Notes under the pieces: generated by a model
What the model saw: only the letters and a program-made list of their open reading frames with translations
What the model was told of the DNA's origin: nothing
Database searches by the model: none
Shown here: one piece after another, positions 17,507-30,485 of the stretch
Layout of the letters: each line of letters starts with the position of its first letter
How positions within the stretch are numbered: position 1 is the stretch's first letter
Program-made: the position numbers and the translations under genes
Source of the DNA: PMNU01 sp035479875
GTDB lineage: Bacteria > Patescibacteriota > Saccharimonadia > Saccharimonadales > UBA4665
Reading direction: 5' to 3'
Length of the DNA stretch: 64,000 nucleotides
Assembly: GCA_035479875.1 (NCBI GenBank)
Contig: DATIIH010000011.1
Span: forward strand, 1 to 64,000

Positions 17507-18242
17507 CACGGCGATGATATCCGTCATCAGCTCTTGGAGTACTGACGTTTTTGTTAATCAGGCAGGGGACGTACTCGCTGTAAAGGACGGCGGCCCAGGC
17601 CTATTCTTGACCCGGGCTCTGGCCCAAGAAACGGTGAGCTTTAAGACGCATGCAGCGAGCCCTGTGGCAGTCGAAATTTTGTTAACAAACGCCGGGGAAC
17701 TTGGCCGCATTCCAAATCCGCCGATGCCCCGGATACTCGATACGTCAATGTTTGCTGCGTGGACGATTGTCTCGTCTATTAGTGAAGAGTGGCAGTTCTC
17801 GCCGCAGGCCGAGCTCCCCGGAAGAGTGTGTGTCGACGTTCAAGGTTTTGTTCGCGACCCCGGCAACTTTGGCGGCAAACGTCAGTGGGGAGGGCCTCCG
17901 GGCTCCGCCATTCGGCCGTACTGTTTGAAAGGCACGCGCCAAGAGATGCAATATATTGAGCCGGCGCTACTCGAGGAACAGAAACAGCGGCTACTGGTGA
18001 TTACCGATGGCTCGGAAGGCGTTGAGCTCTATTTTGGCGGCGAACGCTGTAAAGTGCGATGTCCCCGGGTGGTTGCCTCGACTGATACTGTTGGCGCTGG
18101 CGACACGTTCTTTGGCCACTTTATCGCGCGGTTGGCCAAGGGGGCCGAACCGTCGACTGCCGCCAAGTACGCCGCCCGTCAGACGGTAGCTTTTTTGGAG
18201 CGCAAAAGCACGAATTCGACTAATCCTGTAACTGAAGTATAA
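17499..18242 (+). CDS. PfkB/ribokinase-family carbohydrate or nucleoside kinase
   Basis: 247 residues from the ATG at 17499, chosen because it overlaps the preceding stop by 8 nt as in the rest of the operon. The PfkB signature DTVGAGDTF lies at about residues 194-202 with the catalytic Asp in GAGD; the N-terminus has the glycine-rich substrate segment (KDGGPG). The protein is shorter than typical ribokinases (about 300), with a reduced lid region. Substrate unknown; with the PRTase and SLOG partners, phosphorylation of a nucleoside or ribose is plausible. Its stop codon is part of the -10 box of hisS. Confidence 0.82.
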   Translation: MRSTAMISVISSWSTDVFVNQAGDVLAVKDGGPGLFLTRALAQETVSFKTHAASPVAVEILLTNAGELGRIPNPPMPRILDTSMFAAWTIVSSISEEWQFSPQAELPGRVCVDVQGFVRDPGNFGGKRQWGGPPGSAIRPYCLKGTRQEMQYIEPALLEEQKQRLLVITDGSEGVELYFGGERCKVRCPRVVASTDTVGAGDTFFGHFIARLAKGAEPSTAAKYAARQTVAFLERKSTNSTNPVTEV

Positions 18243-18253
18243 TGGGGATAATT

Positions 18254-19564
18254 ATGGCATTACCTACTCAACCTTATAAAGGGGCGCGCGATTTTTACCC
18301 CGAAGATAAACGCTTACAAAAGTATATGTTTGCCGCCATGCGTCGCGTGGCCGAGCGCTTTGGCTATGAGGAATACGACGCGCCGATTCTTGAGCCGCTC
18401 GAGCTATTTTTAGCCAAAACAGGCGAAGAAATCGTCAACGAACAAACATACACCTTTACCGACCGTGGCGGCCGCCAAGTGGTAATCCGCCCAGAGATGA
18501 CGCCCACCGTGAGCCGCATGGTCGCCGGCAAGCGCCAAGAGTTGGCGTATCCGTTGCGTTGGTACTCAATTCCCAACCTCTGGCGCTACGAGCGACCACA
18601 GCACGGCCGTCTGCGCGAGCACTGGCAGCTCAACGTCGACATTTTTGGCGTGGGCAACCTGTTGGCCGAGGCTGAGGTGATCCAAGTAGTCGACGGTATT
18701 CTTAAGGCCGTAGGCGGCACGCACGACATGTATACCATCCGCGTCAGCAGCCGCAAGCTTATGGACTTTATCTTTAGCCAATACTTACACCTCGACGGCG
18801 TGCAGACGCACATGGTCAGTAAACTCGTCGACCGCATGCACAAGCTGCCGCGCGAAACGTTCTTGGCCGAAGTAGACGCGGTATTTACTCCCAGTCAGCG
18901 CGATGCTCACGCGAGCGAAAAGTTGTTAGGCCTGCTCAAGACTAAAACCATTGAGCACCTGCCCGAAGTTATCCGTCAGAGCACGCCGGCTATGGAGCTG
19001 CAAGAGTTGCTGCACACGTTGCGCGAGGCACACATCTCCAACGCAGTTTTTGATCCGACTATTATGCGTGGATTTGATTACTACACCGGCATTGTGTTCG
19101 AAGTCTTTGACGAGAACCCTGACAATAATCGTTCAATGGCTGGGGGCGGCCGTTACGATGGCCTCGTAGGGCTATTCGGAGTAGAACCCGTACCAACCGT
19201 AGGCTGGGCTATGGGCGACGTCACCCTCCAAAGTTTTATCCAAGGCCACAAATTGTTGCCCGCCCTCCGGCCCGAAACCGACGTATATGTGGTGCTCATC
19301 GGTAACGTCTATGCCGACGCACAAAGGGTTATCGCCGAAATGCGCGACATGGATGTGAACGTGGCCGTCGACATCAGCGACGCCAAAACCGAAAAGCAAC
19401 TCAAAATGGCGGTTAAGAAAGGCGTGCACTATGCCATGTTCATCGGCGAAAAAGAGATTAAAGAAGAACAGTACGAGATTAAAAACTTGATGACTGGCGT
19501 TGCCGAGCGTCATAGTGTGGCGCGCATCGTGAGTATCGTCAAAGACTATCGCGGCGATGAATAA
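18254..19564 (+). CDS. hisS: Histidyl-tRNA synthetase
   Basis: Class II synthetase charging tRNA-His. Motif 1 and 2 regions are present (FRYERPQ-like LWRYERPQHGRLREH), the histidine A motif is FDYYTGIVFEV, and AGGGRYDGL follows. The C-terminal anticodon-binding domain ends at IVKDYRGDE. ATG at 18254 (MALPTQPYKGARDF) is preferred over ATG 18242, which lies inside the -10 box TATAAT (18238-18243); the real start is 10 nt after that box. Readthrough from the attenuator-led operon at 16137 could also reach it. Confidence 0.96.
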   Translation: MALPTQPYKGARDFYPEDKRLQKYMFAAMRRVAERFGYEEYDAPILEPLELFLAKTGEEIVNEQTYTFTDRGGRQVVIRPEMTPTVSRMVAGKRQELAYPLRWYSIPNLWRYERPQHGRLREHWQLNVDIFGVGNLLAEAEVIQVVDGILKAVGGTHDMYTIRVSSRKLMDFIFSQYLHLDGVQTHMVSKLVDRMHKLPRETFLAEVDAVFTPSQRDAHASEKLLGLLKTKTIEHLPEVIRQSTPAMELQELLHTLREAHISNAVFDPTIMRGFDYYTGIVFEVFDENPDNNRSMAGGGRYDGLVGLFGVEPVPTVGWAMGDVTLQSFIQGHKLLPALRPETDVYVVLIGNVYADAQRVIAEMRDMDVNVAVDISDAKTEKQLKMAVKKGVHYAMFIGEKEIKEEQYEIKNLMTGVAERHSVARIVSIVKDYRGDE

Positions 19565-19608
19565 ACAGAACTGGCAAAAGCCGCTCTAATCTGTTACAGT
19601 TGGTACTT

Positions 19609-20895
19609 ATGCAAGTTACTAAGAAGAATCTAACCGACACCAAAGTACAGTTAAAACTAGTAGCCGACGATTTTGAGTTGCTGCGCACCCTTAAAGAGCA
19701 GACACTTAAGGCGCTCGGGGCTGACGTTAAGATTCAAGGCTTCCGAGTCGGCAAAGCGCCGCTTGCCATCCTCGAGAAGAACCTTGACTCTACGCGCGTG
19801 CAAAGCGAATTTTTGGACCGCGCCATCAACAAGCTGTACGTTGATGCATTAGACCAAGAAAAGCTGCGTCCCGTTGAGCAGCCCGAGGTTAAAATCCTCA
19901 AATTTGTACCCTATGACCAGCTCGAAGTTGAAGTCCAAGTAGAGGCTGTAGGCAAAATCACCTTGCCGGACTACAAAAAGATACGTTTGAGCGCCGAAAA
20001 GGTGAGCGTGGCAGCCAAAGAAATTGACGATGTTATAACCCAACTGCGCGCCCGCGAGGCCGAGCGCAAAGAAGTAGCCCGCGCCGCCAAAAATGGCGAC
20101 CAAGTGACTATCGACTTCGTGGGTATAGACGCCAAAACCAAGGAGTCGATTGCCGGTGCCGACGGCAAGGACTACCCTCTGACTCTAGGTAGCAACACGT
20201 TTATCCCTGGCTTTGAGCCGGAAGTAATCGGCCTTAAGGCAGGTGACGAGAAAACCTTTACCATAACGTTCCCTAAAGACTACGGCGCTGCCTCACTGCA
20301 GAATCGCAAAGTGAGTTTTACGGTGACTGCTAAGAAAGTAGACGAATTGGTAGAGCCCAAACTCGACGACGCGTTTGCGACTAAGGTCGGCCCCTTCAAG
20401 ACGGTTACTGAGCTCAAAGACGACATTAAAAAAGAGCTCACCGCCCGCAAAGAGCAAGATGCCGAGCAAAAGTTTAATGACGAGCTCATTACGCAGATTG
20501 CCAATAAAGCCAAGGTTGCTATCCCCGAAGTACTGGTAGACGAGCAAGTGGCGCGTCTGATTCAGGACCAACGTCAGAATGTGATGTACCAAGGCCTAAC
20601 TTGGCAAGACTACCTCAAACAAGAAGGCGTTACCGAAGAGCAGTTTAAGGCCGAGCAGCGCCCCGCAGCCGAGCTGCGCGTCAAAGCCGGTCTGGTTTTA
20701 GCCGAAATCGCCGAAGCTGAGCGGGTAGATATTACCTCCCAGGAACTGACCAACTACATGGCTGCACTCAAGGCTCGCTACACCGATCCCCAAATGCAGG
20801 CCCAGTTGGCCAAGCCCGAAGCACAGCGCGAGATTGCCTCGCGCCTCCTGACCGAAAAAACGGTGGCTAAGCTCACCGCATATGCTCGAGCTTGA
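19609..20895 (+). CDS. tig: Trigger factor (ribosome-associated chaperone/peptidyl-prolyl isomerase)
   Basis: Binds the exit tunnel at L23 and assists folding of nascent chains. The ribosome-binding signature is GFRVGKAP, followed by an FKBP-type PPIase domain (DGKDYPLTLGSNTFIPGFE) and a helical C-terminal chaperone domain; 428 residues, normal length. ATG 19609 is chosen: TACAGT (19595-19600) ends 8 nt upstream and the alternative TTG at 19600 overlaps it. No SD, so probably leaderless. Its last 14 nt overlap the next ORF. Placement near clpP is common in bacteria. Confidence 0.95.
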   Translation: MQVTKKNLTDTKVQLKLVADDFELLRTLKEQTLKALGADVKIQGFRVGKAPLAILEKNLDSTRVQSEFLDRAINKLYVDALDQEKLRPVEQPEVKILKFVPYDQLEVEVQVEAVGKITLPDYKKIRLSAEKVSVAAKEIDDVITQLRAREAERKEVARAAKNGDQVTIDFVGIDAKTKESIAGADGKDYPLTLGSNTFIPGFEPEVIGLKAGDEKTFTITFPKDYGAASLQNRKVSFTVTAKKVDELVEPKLDDAFATKVGPFKTVTELKDDIKKELTARKEQDAEQKFNDELITQIANKAKVAIPEVLVDEQVARLIQDQRQNVMYQGLTWQDYLKQEGVTEEQFKAEQRPAAELRVKAGLVLAEIAEAERVDITSQELTNYMAALKARYTDPQMQAQLAKPEAQREIASRLLTEKTVAKLTAYARA

Positions 20896-21202
20896 TACCC
20901 ATCCTCGCCAATTGGCTATAGATGACATTGTGCCTGACCTTTGGGCGCAATGGGTACTAACCAATCCGAACGTCGGCCCCTTTGAATATATAGACGCGGT
21001 CAGCGCCCTATCCGAGCCGGCCGCCGCGGCTCTATATGAGGTGTTCTGCGCCAGAGCTGACGACGATGACAGTATGTATACAAACGCCCTATTTGGCCTA
21101 TGGGAGCTGAGCGAACAGTTCGGCGCCAGCCCGGGTCATACCGAAGCGGTGACAGCCATCTGCTTGTTGAGCTGTCTCGCATCGATGCCGTTATGGACCT
21201 GA
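20882..21202 (+). CDS. Unknown protein overlapping tig end, probably frameshifted
   Basis: Unrecognised acidic protein of 106 residues whose ATG lies inside the last codons of tig. Its final 17 residues (from about TAICLLSC) look out of place, while the -1 frame from about 21148 stays open to 21309 and reads sensibly (DSHLLVELSRIDAVMDLSPE). The natural product may be a 142-residue protein interrupted by a one-base deletion, or joined by -1 frameshifting. No domain recognised in either part. Confidence 0.5.
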   Translation: MLELDTHPRQLAIDDIVPDLWAQWVLTNPNVGPFEYIDAVSALSEPAAAALYEVFCARADDDDSMYTNALFGLWELSEQFGASPGHTEAVTAICLLSCLASMPLWT

Positions 21203-21309
21203 GCCCCGAAGACAGCCAGTTACGGACGGAGTGTGCCGTGACCTGCGTGGCAATGCTGGATGAAGCATTCCTACTGGGCGCGCGCAGCCACTCAAGAGCA
21301 GATAGCTAG
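21148..21309 (+). other. Continuation of the preceding ORF in the -1 frame
   Basis: Open frame reading DSHLLVELSRIDAVMDL and then TECAVTCVAMLDEAFLLG, stopping at TAG 21307-21309, which touches the CIRCE element. It lacks its own ribosome binding site and is probably the 3' part of the gene beginning at 20882. Confidence 0.45.
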
Positions 21310-21343
21310 CACTCTTGACTGCCGAGTGCTAATTATCTATACT
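21306..21343 (+). promoter_or_regulatory. CIRCE operator with embedded clpP promoter
   Basis: CTAGCACTC-N9-GAGTGCTAA (21306-21332) is a near-perfect CIRCE inverted repeat, the binding site of the heat-shock repressor HrcA. The 9-nt loop begins with TTGACT (21315-21320), an excellent -35, spaced 17 nt from TATACT (21338-21343). HrcA binding would cover the -35 directly. The clpP ATG follows the -10 by 7 nt, so the transcript should be leaderless. Confidence 0.93.
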
Positions 21344-21350
21344 GATACAC

Positions 21351-21956
21351 ATGAACACTCCAACTAGCATTTTGATCCCAACCGTAATTGAGAGCGACGG
21401 CCGCACCGAGCGCGCCTACGACATCTACAGCCGCCTTCTAAAAGACCGCATTATCTTTTTAGGCTCGGACGTTAACGAGCACACCGCCAACCTTGTGGTT
21501 GCCCAGTTCTTGTTCTTGCAAGCCGAAGACGCCAAAAAGGACATTTTCTTTTACATCAACAGTCCTGGTGGCAGTGTGTACGACGCACTCGCCATCTACG
21601 ACACAATGCAGTATGTCACCAACGACGTGCAAACCGTAGGAATCGGCGTACAGGCTTCGGCCGCAGCCTTCTTGCTCAGCAGCGGCACCAAAGGCAAGCG
21701 CTTTACATTGCCTAATGCCACAGTAATGATTCACCAACCGTCTAGCGGCACCCGCGGTAAAGTTACCGATATGGAGATTGACCTCAAAGAAGGCCTGCGC
21801 ATCAAGCATCGCCTTAACGAGATTATGGCCCGCAACACCGGTCAAAAGGTAGAGAAGATCGCCGCAGACATGGAGCGCGATTACTGGATGACCGCCGAAG
21901 ACGCCAAGAAGTACGGCATCATCGACAAGGTCATCACTACCCCACCCAAAGCCTAG
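21351..21956 (+). CDS. clpP: ATP-dependent Clp protease proteolytic subunit ClpP
   Basis: Serine protease forming the double heptamer that works with ClpC. The catalytic Ser lies in VQASAAAFLL, His in VMIHQPS and Asp in ERDYWMTAEDA; the axial segment FYINSPGGSV is conserved. 201 residues, normal length. Expression is controlled by a CIRCE/HrcA element whose loop holds the -35 box, and the start codon lies 7 nt after the -10, so initiation is leaderless. The heat-shock link to the ClpC gene at the window start is plausible, though the clpC promoter is not visible. Confidence 0.97.
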   Translation: MNTPTSILIPTVIESDGRTERAYDIYSRLLKDRIIFLGSDVNEHTANLVVAQFLFLQAEDAKKDIFFYINSPGGSVYDALAIYDTMQYVTNDVQTVGIGVQASAAAFLLSSGTKGKRFTLPNATVMIHQPSSGTRGKVTDMEIDLKEGLRIKHRLNEIMARNTGQKVEKIAADMERDYWMTAEDAKKYGIIDKVITTPPKA

Positions 21957-21980
21957 CGTCTACAAACTCCATCTTTAGCA

Positions 21981-22009
21981 TTGCTTTGTAGGGTGTACGC
22001 GCCTATAAT
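21981..22009 (+). promoter_or_regulatory. Promoter of the unknown gene at 22040
   Basis: TTGCTT (21981-21986), 17-nt spacer, TATAAT (22004-22009). Unlike most accessory genes here, it leaves a leader of about 24 nt before the ATG, with only a weak AAGGA upstream. Confidence 0.65.
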
Positions 22010-22039
22010 GCGGACAATCTTAAGGATGTTCCGAAGCAG

Positions 22040-22726
22040 ATGCGTATCATACAAGATGTGGCCACCTATGGAAAAGGTGCCGGTGCGGTGCACATCGCCG
22101 AGGTACGCCCTCCTGCCCCCGGCGCAATGCCCTACAGTAACTCCTGGAACGTTAGCGCTGTTGCTTCCCAGATAGCTCCTTACTTACAGATTGATCGGCT
22201 AGGTGAACACTACCTTTTTGAAGATCAAATAGCCAGCCACATGGCACAGCCAGACAAGAACGGGCAATACGCGATTGCATACGAAAGTGGATCAACGCGC
22301 GTGTTAGCCTTTAGCTTCACCAGGGCAGTGCGCACCGGGCGTCTTAATATGGGCACTCCAAATGCTACCGTCTTTGAACAGTTTGGAACAACTTGGCCTA
22401 AGGAAGGCGACTTGCGCCAAGAGGCAAATAAGCATCCAGCCGATCCAGATATCAGGTGGCGGGGCTGCGCTGCCCTAGCGCATTACGTGACTGCGTCGTT
22501 GTCCGCAAGCCGGCTTGTACTGATACCGGACTACTTTAACGATTCACGCCACGGTTATTTTTTCGAATGTGCGGGATTTAGGCCGGTGCTTCGGCGCAAC
22601 GGAGAACCTGGCCCGGAATGGGGTAGCGGCGACTGCGTGCTTTACGGTACAGCCGGCGACATCGCGGGGTCGGTGCGCGCCATGTATCTCGACCTATTGG
22701 GCGGCCCAGGCGTGGCCGATGCTTGA
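22040..22726 (+). CDS. Unknown protein, possibly GNAT-like
   Basis: 228 residues, not confidently recognised. The C-terminal part (CAALAHYVTASL ... YFFECAGFRPV) has the helix-strand-CAGF pattern seen near the end of GNAT acetyltransferases, but the acetyl-CoA pyrophosphate loop is not evident, so this is tentative. No membrane segments. It has its own promoter and ends within the -35 box of the rpoB promoter (the TGA is part of TTGACA). Codon usage resembles other accessory genes. Confidence 0.55.
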   Translation: MRIIQDVATYGKGAGAVHIAEVRPPAPGAMPYSNSWNVSAVASQIAPYLQIDRLGEHYLFEDQIASHMAQPDKNGQYAIAYESGSTRVLAFSFTRAVRTGRLNMGTPNATVFEQFGTTWPKEGDLRQEANKHPADPDIRWRGCAALAHYVTASLSASRLVLIPDYFNDSRHGYFFECAGFRPVLRRNGEPGPEWGSGDCVLYGTAGDIAGSVRAMYLDLLGGPGVADA

Positions 22727-22751
22727 CAATTGATTTGTCTTGCTTCACAAT
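22723..22751 (+). promoter_or_regulatory. rpoBC promoter
   Basis: TTGACA (22723-22728), exactly 17 nt, CACAAT (22746-22751). The consensus -35 overlaps the stop codon of the upstream gene. It leaves about 200 nt of leader before rpoB. Confidence 0.75.
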
Positions 22752-22757
22752 CTTAAC

Positions 22758-22961
22758 CTAAGAAGTAGTGTAAGCAGGCAGTGCTTAGAGTTGTAGCAAA
22801 TATGCAGAACTCATATATCGGCACCAAACACGGCGGGCTTAGGATCTTCGCGCGAAAAATCTTAACACATCATCAGTAGTAGCCTTGCTTAGTACTCAGT
22901 ATTAAGCAGGGCCTCTGCGCGTTTACAAGCGTGCAGGGTAACAAGGGGAATAACTGCATTT
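22758..22961 (+). promoter_or_regulatory. Structured 5' leader of rpoB
   Basis: About 200 nt with several hairpins: TAAGCA-GGCAG-TGCTTA (near 22771), GCCTTGCTTAGTAC paired with GTATTAAGCAGGGC (near 22883-22913), and CTGCGCG paired with CGTGCAG (near 22916-22938). No T run follows, so this is not an obvious terminator. An SD (AAGGGG) lies 12 nt before the rpoB ATG. A 26-codon ORF at 22802 has no SD. Possible autoregulation of RNA polymerase synthesis. Confidence 0.5.
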
Positions 22962-25900
22962 ATGGCGAAAAGCACCAAGAACGCTAAACAGCAAAGCGCT
23001 CGTGTGTACTACACCGCCCAAGATGACGCCATCGACCTAGGCAACTTAGTCGATCACCAAAACAAGTCCTTCCAGTGGTTTGTGGAAGAGGGCTTGGGCG
23101 AACTTTTGGCGGAAATTAGTCCAATAGACGACTACACCGGAGCAAAATTAAGCCTAGCATTTAAGGATTATCACTTTGACAGTCCTAAAATGGCTGAGGC
23201 AGACGCGCGCGAAAACAATGTGAGCTTCGAGGCTCCATTAAAAGCCAAAGTCGAGTTGACCAACAAGGTCACCGGCGAGGTCAAAGAACAAGAAATTTAT
23301 TTGGGTGACTACCCGTGGATGACCGACCGCGGGACGTTTGTGATCAACGGCGCCGAGCGCGTCGTGGTTTCGCAGCTGATCCGTTCGGCTGGCGTATTCT
23401 TTACGGCTGACCAACACGGCGCCACTAGCCTGTACGGCGCTAAGGTCATTCCTGGCCGTGGTGCTTGGCTTGAGTTTGAGACCGCCGCAGCCGGCGGCCT
23501 CTTTGTTAAGATCGACCGTAAGCGCAAGATCGCAGTCACCACATTGCTGCGCGCTTTGGGCATGACCGAAGCGGCAATGAAGGACGCCTTTAAGCACGTC
23601 GACACCGGCAAGCTTAACTACCTGCAAGCTACGCTCGACAAAGACCCTACTCGTGGCCAGAGCGACGCCCTCATTGAGGTCTATCGTCGTCTGCGCCCGG
23701 GCGACCTCGCCACCGTCGACAACGCCCGCGCTTTGATCGAAAACATGTTCTACAACTTTAAGCGGTTCGACTTTTCGCGCGTGGGCCGCTACAAGATCAA
23801 CAAACGTTTGAATTTAGACGTGCCAAACACCGCCGAAAATCGCGTGATGCGCCTTGAGGACCTCGTGGCAATTGTGACCGAGCTTATCCGCCTCAACATC
23901 ACGCAAGAGCCGGCCGACGACATCGACAGCCTGGCGAACCGCCGCGTGAAGTTGGTGGGTGAGTTGGTGCAGCGCCAGTTCCGCATCGGCCTCCTCCGCA
24001 TGGAGCGCAACACTAAAGACCGCATGAGTATGAGCGAAATCGAGACCGTAACCCCCGGCCAGCTGATTAACGCCCGACCAGTAGTGGCTGCAGTGCGCGA
24101 ATTTTTCGCTAGCTCTCAGTTGAGCCAGTTCATGGACCAAATTAACCCTCTTAGCGAACTCGCACACAAACGCCGTCTGAGCTCCATGGGACCAGGCGGC
24201 TTATCACGTGAGCGCGCTGGCTTTGAAGTCCGCGACGCCCATGCTACTCACTATGGCCGCATTTGTGCCGTCGAAACGCCAGAAGGTGCCAACATCGGTT
24301 TGGTGTCCAACCTGGCTAACTATGCGCGTATTAACGAATACGGCTTCGTAGAGACTCCATACCGCAAAGTTATTAACGCCGTCACCGCAAAAGATGCAGT
24401 TGGTCACATCGCCAGCGTTAATTTGGAAGACGCCAAAGGCAAAACCATCGTTAAAGCCGGTAAGACCATCACCAAAGACGACGCTGCCAAGCTCGCCCGT
24501 GTCGAAGGTCGCGTTACCTGGCCGGTAAAAGCCAAAGTGACTAACGACGTTATGTACCTCGACGCCGCTGCCGAAGAGTCGGCTGTGATCGCCGGTATTG
24601 GTAACGAAGTCGACGCCAACGGCTACTTTGTGCAAGAACGCATCGGCGCTCGCACCCAGCTTAAGCCGGGTGAAGCCGACGCCAACGACGTCACGCACAT
24701 GGACGCCGCTCGCAACCAGATTATTGGTTCGAGCGCCGGCCTGATTCCGTTTATCGAGAAGAACTATGTGTACCGCTCATTGATGGGTTCTAACCAGCAG
24801 CGCCAAGCCGTGCCGCTCATCCAGCCGATGGCGCCGATTGTCGGTACCGGACTCGAAGGCTCTGCCGCTCGCAACACCGGTCAAATGGTGTTGGCTGAGG
24901 CCGACGGTGAAGTTGTTAAGGCCAACGCTCAAGAAGTGATTGTTAAATACTCTGACGGCAACATTAAATATGAGCCACAGCACTTTATCCGTTCCAACGA
25001 AGGCACCAGCATTAACCAGAAAGTTGTCGTGAACACCGGCGACAAGGTAAAAGTGGGCGACTCTCTTATCGAAGGCATGTCTATCCAGGACGGCGAGCTC
25101 GCCCTTGGCAAAGACCTGATCGCGGCCTTTATGCCTTGGAATGGTTACAACTTCGAAGATGCCATTATCATCAGCCGCAAGCTGGTGGAAGACGACACAC
25201 TTACCAGCATCCACATCGTTGACTTTATGATTGAAGTCCGCGAGACCAAGCTGGGCCCAGAAATTGTCACCCGCGACATTCCGAATGTCTCTGAAGACGC
25301 TTTGCGTCACCTCGACGACGAAGGCATCGTGCGTATCGGCGCTGAGGTTCACCCTGGCGACATCTTGGTAGGTAAGATTACTCCTAAGGGTGAGCAAGAA
25401 TTGTCTAGCGAAGAGCGCTTATTGCGCGCCATCTTTGGTGAAAAAGCCAAAGAAGTCCGCGACACCTCACAGCGTATGAGCAACGGCAAGCACGGTAAAG
25501 TGGTTGGCGTTAAGGTGTTCAGCCGCGAAAACGGCCACGAACTGAAAGCCGGCGTGCTGATGCAAATCCAGGTCTTTGTAGCCCAGATGCGCAAGATTAG
25601 CGTCGGCGACAAACTTGGTGGACGCCACGGTAACAAGGGTGTTATCGCTCGCATTTTGCCGATCGAAGACATGCCATTCATGGCCGACGGTCGCCCCGTA
25701 GACATCGTGCTTAACCCGCTTGGTGTGCCAGCTCGTATGAACCTTGGCCAGTTGTTCGAAAGCCACTTAGGCATGGCCGCTCGCGCCCTCGGCATTAAAG
25801 TTGCCAGCCCGTCATTTAACGGCGTGCCCGCCGACAAGATCCGCGAACTGCTCAAAGAAGTTGATCTGCCCGAAGACGGCAAGCAACAGTTGTATGACGG

Positions 25901-26533
25901 TCGCACCGGCGAAGCCTTTGCCGAGCGCAGCACCGTTGGTAGCATGTACATGATCAAGCTCAACCACATGGTGGCCGACAAGATCCACGCCCGCTCAACC
26001 GGTCCATACACCATGGTTACTCAGCAGCCGCTCGGCGGTAAGGCCCAAAACGGTGGCCAGCGCTTTGGTGAGATGGAGGTGTGGGCCCTCGAAGCGTATG
26101 GCGCCGCCAGCACGCTGCAAGAAATCCTGACCATTAAGTCCGATGACGTCTACGGTCGCTCTAAGGCTTACGAATCGATCATTAAAAAGACCGCAATTGT
26201 TGGGCCCAAGGTGCCAGAAAGCTTTAACGTGCTTGTTAAAGAACTGCAAGGCCTTGGCCTCAAGGTAGACCTCGTAGCTAACAGCAAGGTAGTCGACGCC
26301 GAAGAAGTGCTCGCTACTAACGTGCGCGACGAAGCTGCTCATCAAGCCGACGTTACTGTCCCCGCCCCGATTGTCTCTGACGTTGACGTAACCGAAGAAA
26401 CCGCTGCCGACGAATTTATGGTAATGGAAGATGAAGTTACCGACGAAGAAGAAAACATTGCTCCGCTCGAAACAGTAGACGAGGAATTCTCGGTTACCGA
26501 AACAGACGAAGTTAACGAAGAGGAGGTAGCATA

Positions 26534-26534
<1 letters not shown>
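22962..26534 (+). CDS. rpoB: RNA polymerase beta subunit
   Basis: Catalytic-core subunit, 1190 residues. The rifampicin-pocket region reads SSQLSQFMDQINPLSELAHKRRLSSMGPGGL-like with the usual Q, D, H and S positions present, and the C-terminal domain ends with the GGQRFGEMEVWALEAYGA motif followed by an acidic tail (about 70 residues rich in Glu/Asp). The zinc-independent fork and lobe elements are as in other bacteria. Preceded by a 200-nt structured leader and SD; its stop overlaps the rpoC ATG (TAATG), ensuring coupled synthesis. Confidence 0.98.
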
Positions 26535-30344
<3,810 letters not shown>

Positions 30345-30361
<17 letters not shown>

Positions 30362-30480
30362 AGCTGTTAAAATTAGTTCATTACCAATAAGTAATCCGAG
30401 CCAGGTGGCACCAACGCTTAAGCAGAGTTGGCACTCGCTAAGCGTTCACCTATGGCAGCAGATTACACCCATTTAAGGAG
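30345..30480 (+). promoter_or_regulatory. rpsL promoter and hairpin leader
   Basis: TTGCTC (30345-30350), 17 nt, TAAAAT (30368-30373) at the rpoC end. The leader contains AACGCTTA paired with TAAGCGTT (8 bp) enclosing a GGTGGCACC/GTTGGCAC region, then SD AAGGAG (30475-30480). The leader may bind a ribosomal protein for autoregulation. Confidence 0.55.
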
Positions 30481-30485
30481 TATAA

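Noticed and set aside
18242..18253. hisS start at ATG 18242
   Set aside because: This ATG lies inside TATAAT; the ATG at 18254 gives the family-typical N-terminus and leaderless spacing.
22802..22882. 26-codon ORF in the rpoB leader as a coding gene
   Set aside because: No SD, no nearby -10 at leaderless distance and no terminator pairing; retained only as a note on the leader.
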